Positions 62,550 to 64,000 of a DNA stretch of 64,000 bases are shown one piece after another; within the stretch, counting starts at the first letter, position 1, and each line of letters begins with the position of its first letter. The DNA is from Candidatus Allochristensenella caecavium (GTDB lineage Bacteria > Bacillota > Clostridia > Christensenellales > QAND01), in contig CAJFOS010000002.1 of the NCBI GenBank assembly GCA_904397865.1, positions 1 through 64,000 of the forward strand. The letters run 5' to 3'. The translations under genes and the position numbers were made by a program. The notes beneath the pieces were generated by a model. It saw nothing but the letters and a program-made list of their open reading frames with translations. It ran no database searches and was not told the DNA's origin.

Positions 62550-62735
62550 TTAGCAGCCGCAGCCAACGCTACGATTGCTGCCCCAGCCGCCGCAGCAGCT
62601 CAAAATCAGGAGCAACGGAATAATCTCTTCGCAGCCACAACCGCCGTCACGGCCGCCGAAGAAGCCGCCATTTCCGCCGCAGCAGAACAGAAGTAGGATT
62701 AACAGCCAGCAAGAATCGTTTCCAAAGCAGTTCAT
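62550..62735 (-). CDS. Small Cys/Gly-rich hydrophobic protein (high-cysteine type)
   Basis: 61 aa. Two similar halves: CWLLILLLFCCGGNGG (about 9-24) and IIPLLLILSCCGGWGS (about 38-53), each a hydrophobic stretch ending in CCGG. Linkers are rich in Gly and Cys, and the C terminus is CGC. GGGGGATTCTTCA precedes the ATG. It resembles short clostridial proteins labelled high-cysteine or chorion-like by automated annotation, which may be spore-surface or membrane components. No function assigned. Confidence 0.65.
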   Translation of the reverse strand: MNCFGNDSCWLLILLLFCCGGNGGFFGGRDGGCGCEEIIPLLLILSCCGGWGSNRSVGCGC

Positions 62736-62899
62736 TGAAGAATCCCCCTTGATTGTAATTTGCCTTGTTTTCAGGCTCGCTTTATATTACGCGGCAATCC
62801 ATAAAGCGTGACGCTTTGCCTGACACTCTTTTCCTTTATGCGTGAATCTGCTATCATAGAGCTATTGTAAGCAAGCATCATATGGAAAGGATGAATCAT

Positions 62900-64000
62900 A
62901 TGGCAACCGTGACAATGGAAAAACTGGTCGCGCTGTGCAAAAGCCGCGGCTTCGTATATCCCGGTTCTGAATTGTACGGAGGGCTGGCCAACGCCTGGGA
63001 TTATGGCCCGCTCGGCATCGAAATCAAGAACAATATCAAACAGGCTTGGTGGAAAAAATTCGTGCGTCAATCCCCCTATAATGTCGGTCTGGACGCCGCC
63101 ATTCTCATGAATCCGCAGGTCTGGGTTGCTTCAGGTCATGTCGGCGGTTTTTCCGACCCGCTGATGGATTGCAAAAAATGCAAAGCACGCTTTCGTGCCG
63201 ACCAGTTGATTGAAGAATTCGCCGCTCAAAACGGGCTGGATGTGAAAGTGGACGGCATGACCGGTGAACAGTTGGAAGCCTTCATCGCTGCCCATAATGT
63301 TCCCTGCCCCGAATGCGGCGAACACGCCTTCACCGGCATCCGTAAATTCAATCTTATGTTCAAGACTTTCCAAGGCGTCAATGAGGATACTGCCTCGGAA
63401 ATTTATCTGCGTCCGGAGACTGCGCAGGGTATTTTTGTCAATTTCAAAAATGTGCTGCGCACCACCCGCAAAAAATTGCCCTTCGGCATCGGGCAGATTG
63501 GCAAATCCTTCCGCAACGAAATCACGCCGGGCAATTTTATCTTCCGTACCCGTGAATTTGAACAGATGGAACTGGAATTTTTCTGCATGCCAGGTGAGGA
63601 TTTGCAGTGGTTCGCCTATTGGAAGGAATTTTGCGTCAACTTCCTTTATTCCATCGGCCTCAAAGAAGAAAATATCTTCCTGCGTGACCATGACCCCGAA
63701 GAACTGTCCCACTATTCCAACGCCACCACCGACATCGAATTCCGCTATCCCTTTGGCGTTAAAGAACTCTGGGGCATTGCCGACCGTACGGACTTTGACC
63801 TCAAAGCGCACAGCAAAGAATCCGGCGAAGCACTCGAATATATGGACCCCACCACCGGCCAAAAGGTTGTTCCCTACTGTATTGAGCCCAGTGTCGGCGT
63901 TGACCGGCTGATGCTCGCGCTCATGTGCGATGCTTATGATGAACAGACGTTGGACAACGGTGATGTGCGTACCGTCCTGCATCTGCATCCGGTTATTGCG
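62900..64000 (+). CDS. glyS: Glycyl-tRNA synthetase (dimeric class II), partial
   Basis: Begins at ATG 62900 ([28 protein letters not shown]), with GGAAAGGATG upstream, and runs off the window's right end after 367 codons with no stop. Family marks: [14 protein letters not shown], zinc-type cysteines in CKKCKARF and CPECGEHAF, the class II segment [13 protein letters not shown], motif 2 FRNEITP...RTREFEQME, and [16 protein letters not shown]. It is the alpha2 single-chain type. I saw no T-box in its ~160-base upstream gap, unlike glycyl synthetase genes in many Firmicutes. Confidence 0.97.
   Translation, partial: MATVTMEKLVALCKSRGFVYPGSELYGGLANAWDYGPLGIEIKNNIKQAWWKKFVRQSPYNVGLDAAILMNPQVWVASGHVGGFSDPLMDCKKCKARFRADQLIEEFAAQNGLDVKVDGMTGEQLEAFIAAHNVPCPECGEHAFTGIRKFNLMFKTFQGVNEDTASEIYLRPETAQGIFVNFKNVLRTTRKKLPFGIGQIGKSFRNEITPGNFIFRTREFEQMELEFFCMPGEDLQWFAYWKEFCVNFLYSIGLKEENIFLRDHDPEELSHYSNATTDIEFRYPFGVKELWGIADRTDFDLKAHSKESGEALEYMDPTTGQKVVPYCIEPSVGVDRLMLALMCDAYDEQTLDNGDVRTVLHLHPVIA

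Overview
The window reads as chromosomal DNA of an endospore-forming Clostridia-type Firmicute of moderately high GC. The pointers are spoIVA, a spoIVFA/spoIVFB-like pair, CIRCE-controlled groESL, T-box leaders, GGAGG-type ribosome binding sites and the maf-mreBCD-spoIVF-rplU-rpmA order known from Bacillus and Clostridia. No genus can be fixed from the sequence alone. Almost everything is housekeeping. The only mobile-element signature is a tyrosine integrase beside a tRNA-Pro gene at the left edge. There is no rRNA operon, CRISPR array, transposase or phage structural gene.

Layout. 1-1.7 kb: integrase remnant or element edge and tRNA-Pro(GGG). 2-9.7 kb: spoIVA, a type IIA topoisomerase A/B pair, a LiaF-like membrane protein and a SPOR-domain protein. 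9.8-12.5 kb: groESL with CIRCE, then dCMP deaminase on the other strand. 12.5-15.5 kb: lgt-pncB-divIVA-like. 15.6-17.6 kb: a DUF1540 protein, a Val-(6S-like RNA)-Gln-Glu RNA cluster and a DUF4364 protein. 17.7-24.3 kb: T-box-controlled metY, then a purE-M-N-H-D operon. 24.3-25.1 kb: no recognisable gene. 25.2-38.7 kb: one long minus-strand stretch covering maf, mreB, mreC, mreD, mrdA, rodA, spoIVFA/FB-like genes, a radical-SAM/DUF2344 pair, rng, rplU and rpmA. 38.9-43.8 kb: membrane proteins, a GNAT-like enzyme, DUF421/DUF4363 and an HtrA protease. 43.9-49.2 kb: T-box-controlled ilvB-N-C-D. 49.3-51.9 kb: a lipoprotein behind a short leader ORF, a 58-residue protein, GtrA, tRNA-Val(CAC) and a LysM protein. 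51.8-56.8 kb: uvrB-uvrA behind a near-consensus LexA box. 56.8-64 kb: coaX-hom-tautomerase, two acetyltransferase/GrpB genes, TspO, glycerate kinase, a tiny Cys/Gly-rich protein, and glycyl-tRNA synthetase running off the right edge.

How the genes work together. The 31-38.7 kb block encodes the cell-elongation machine: MreB filament, MreC/MreD, and the PBP2-RodA transpeptidase/glycosyltransferase pair. It is followed by the mother-cell sigma-K-processing protease pair. Amino-acid biosynthesis (ilvBNCD, metY, hom) and de novo purine synthesis are well represented. The two amino-acid leaders are T-boxes, so those units should respond to uncharged tRNA. groESL is under HrcA/CIRCE and uvrBA probably under LexA.

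I did not find a clear new multi-gene system. The observations most worth checking are an L27 without the usual Firmicutes N-terminal extension (and no prp gene), absence of minCD from its usual site, a 6S-like RNA inside a tRNA transcription unit, a leader ORF that contains a terminator and overlaps a lipoprotein start codon, and a two-repeat Cys/Gly-rich 61-residue protein.
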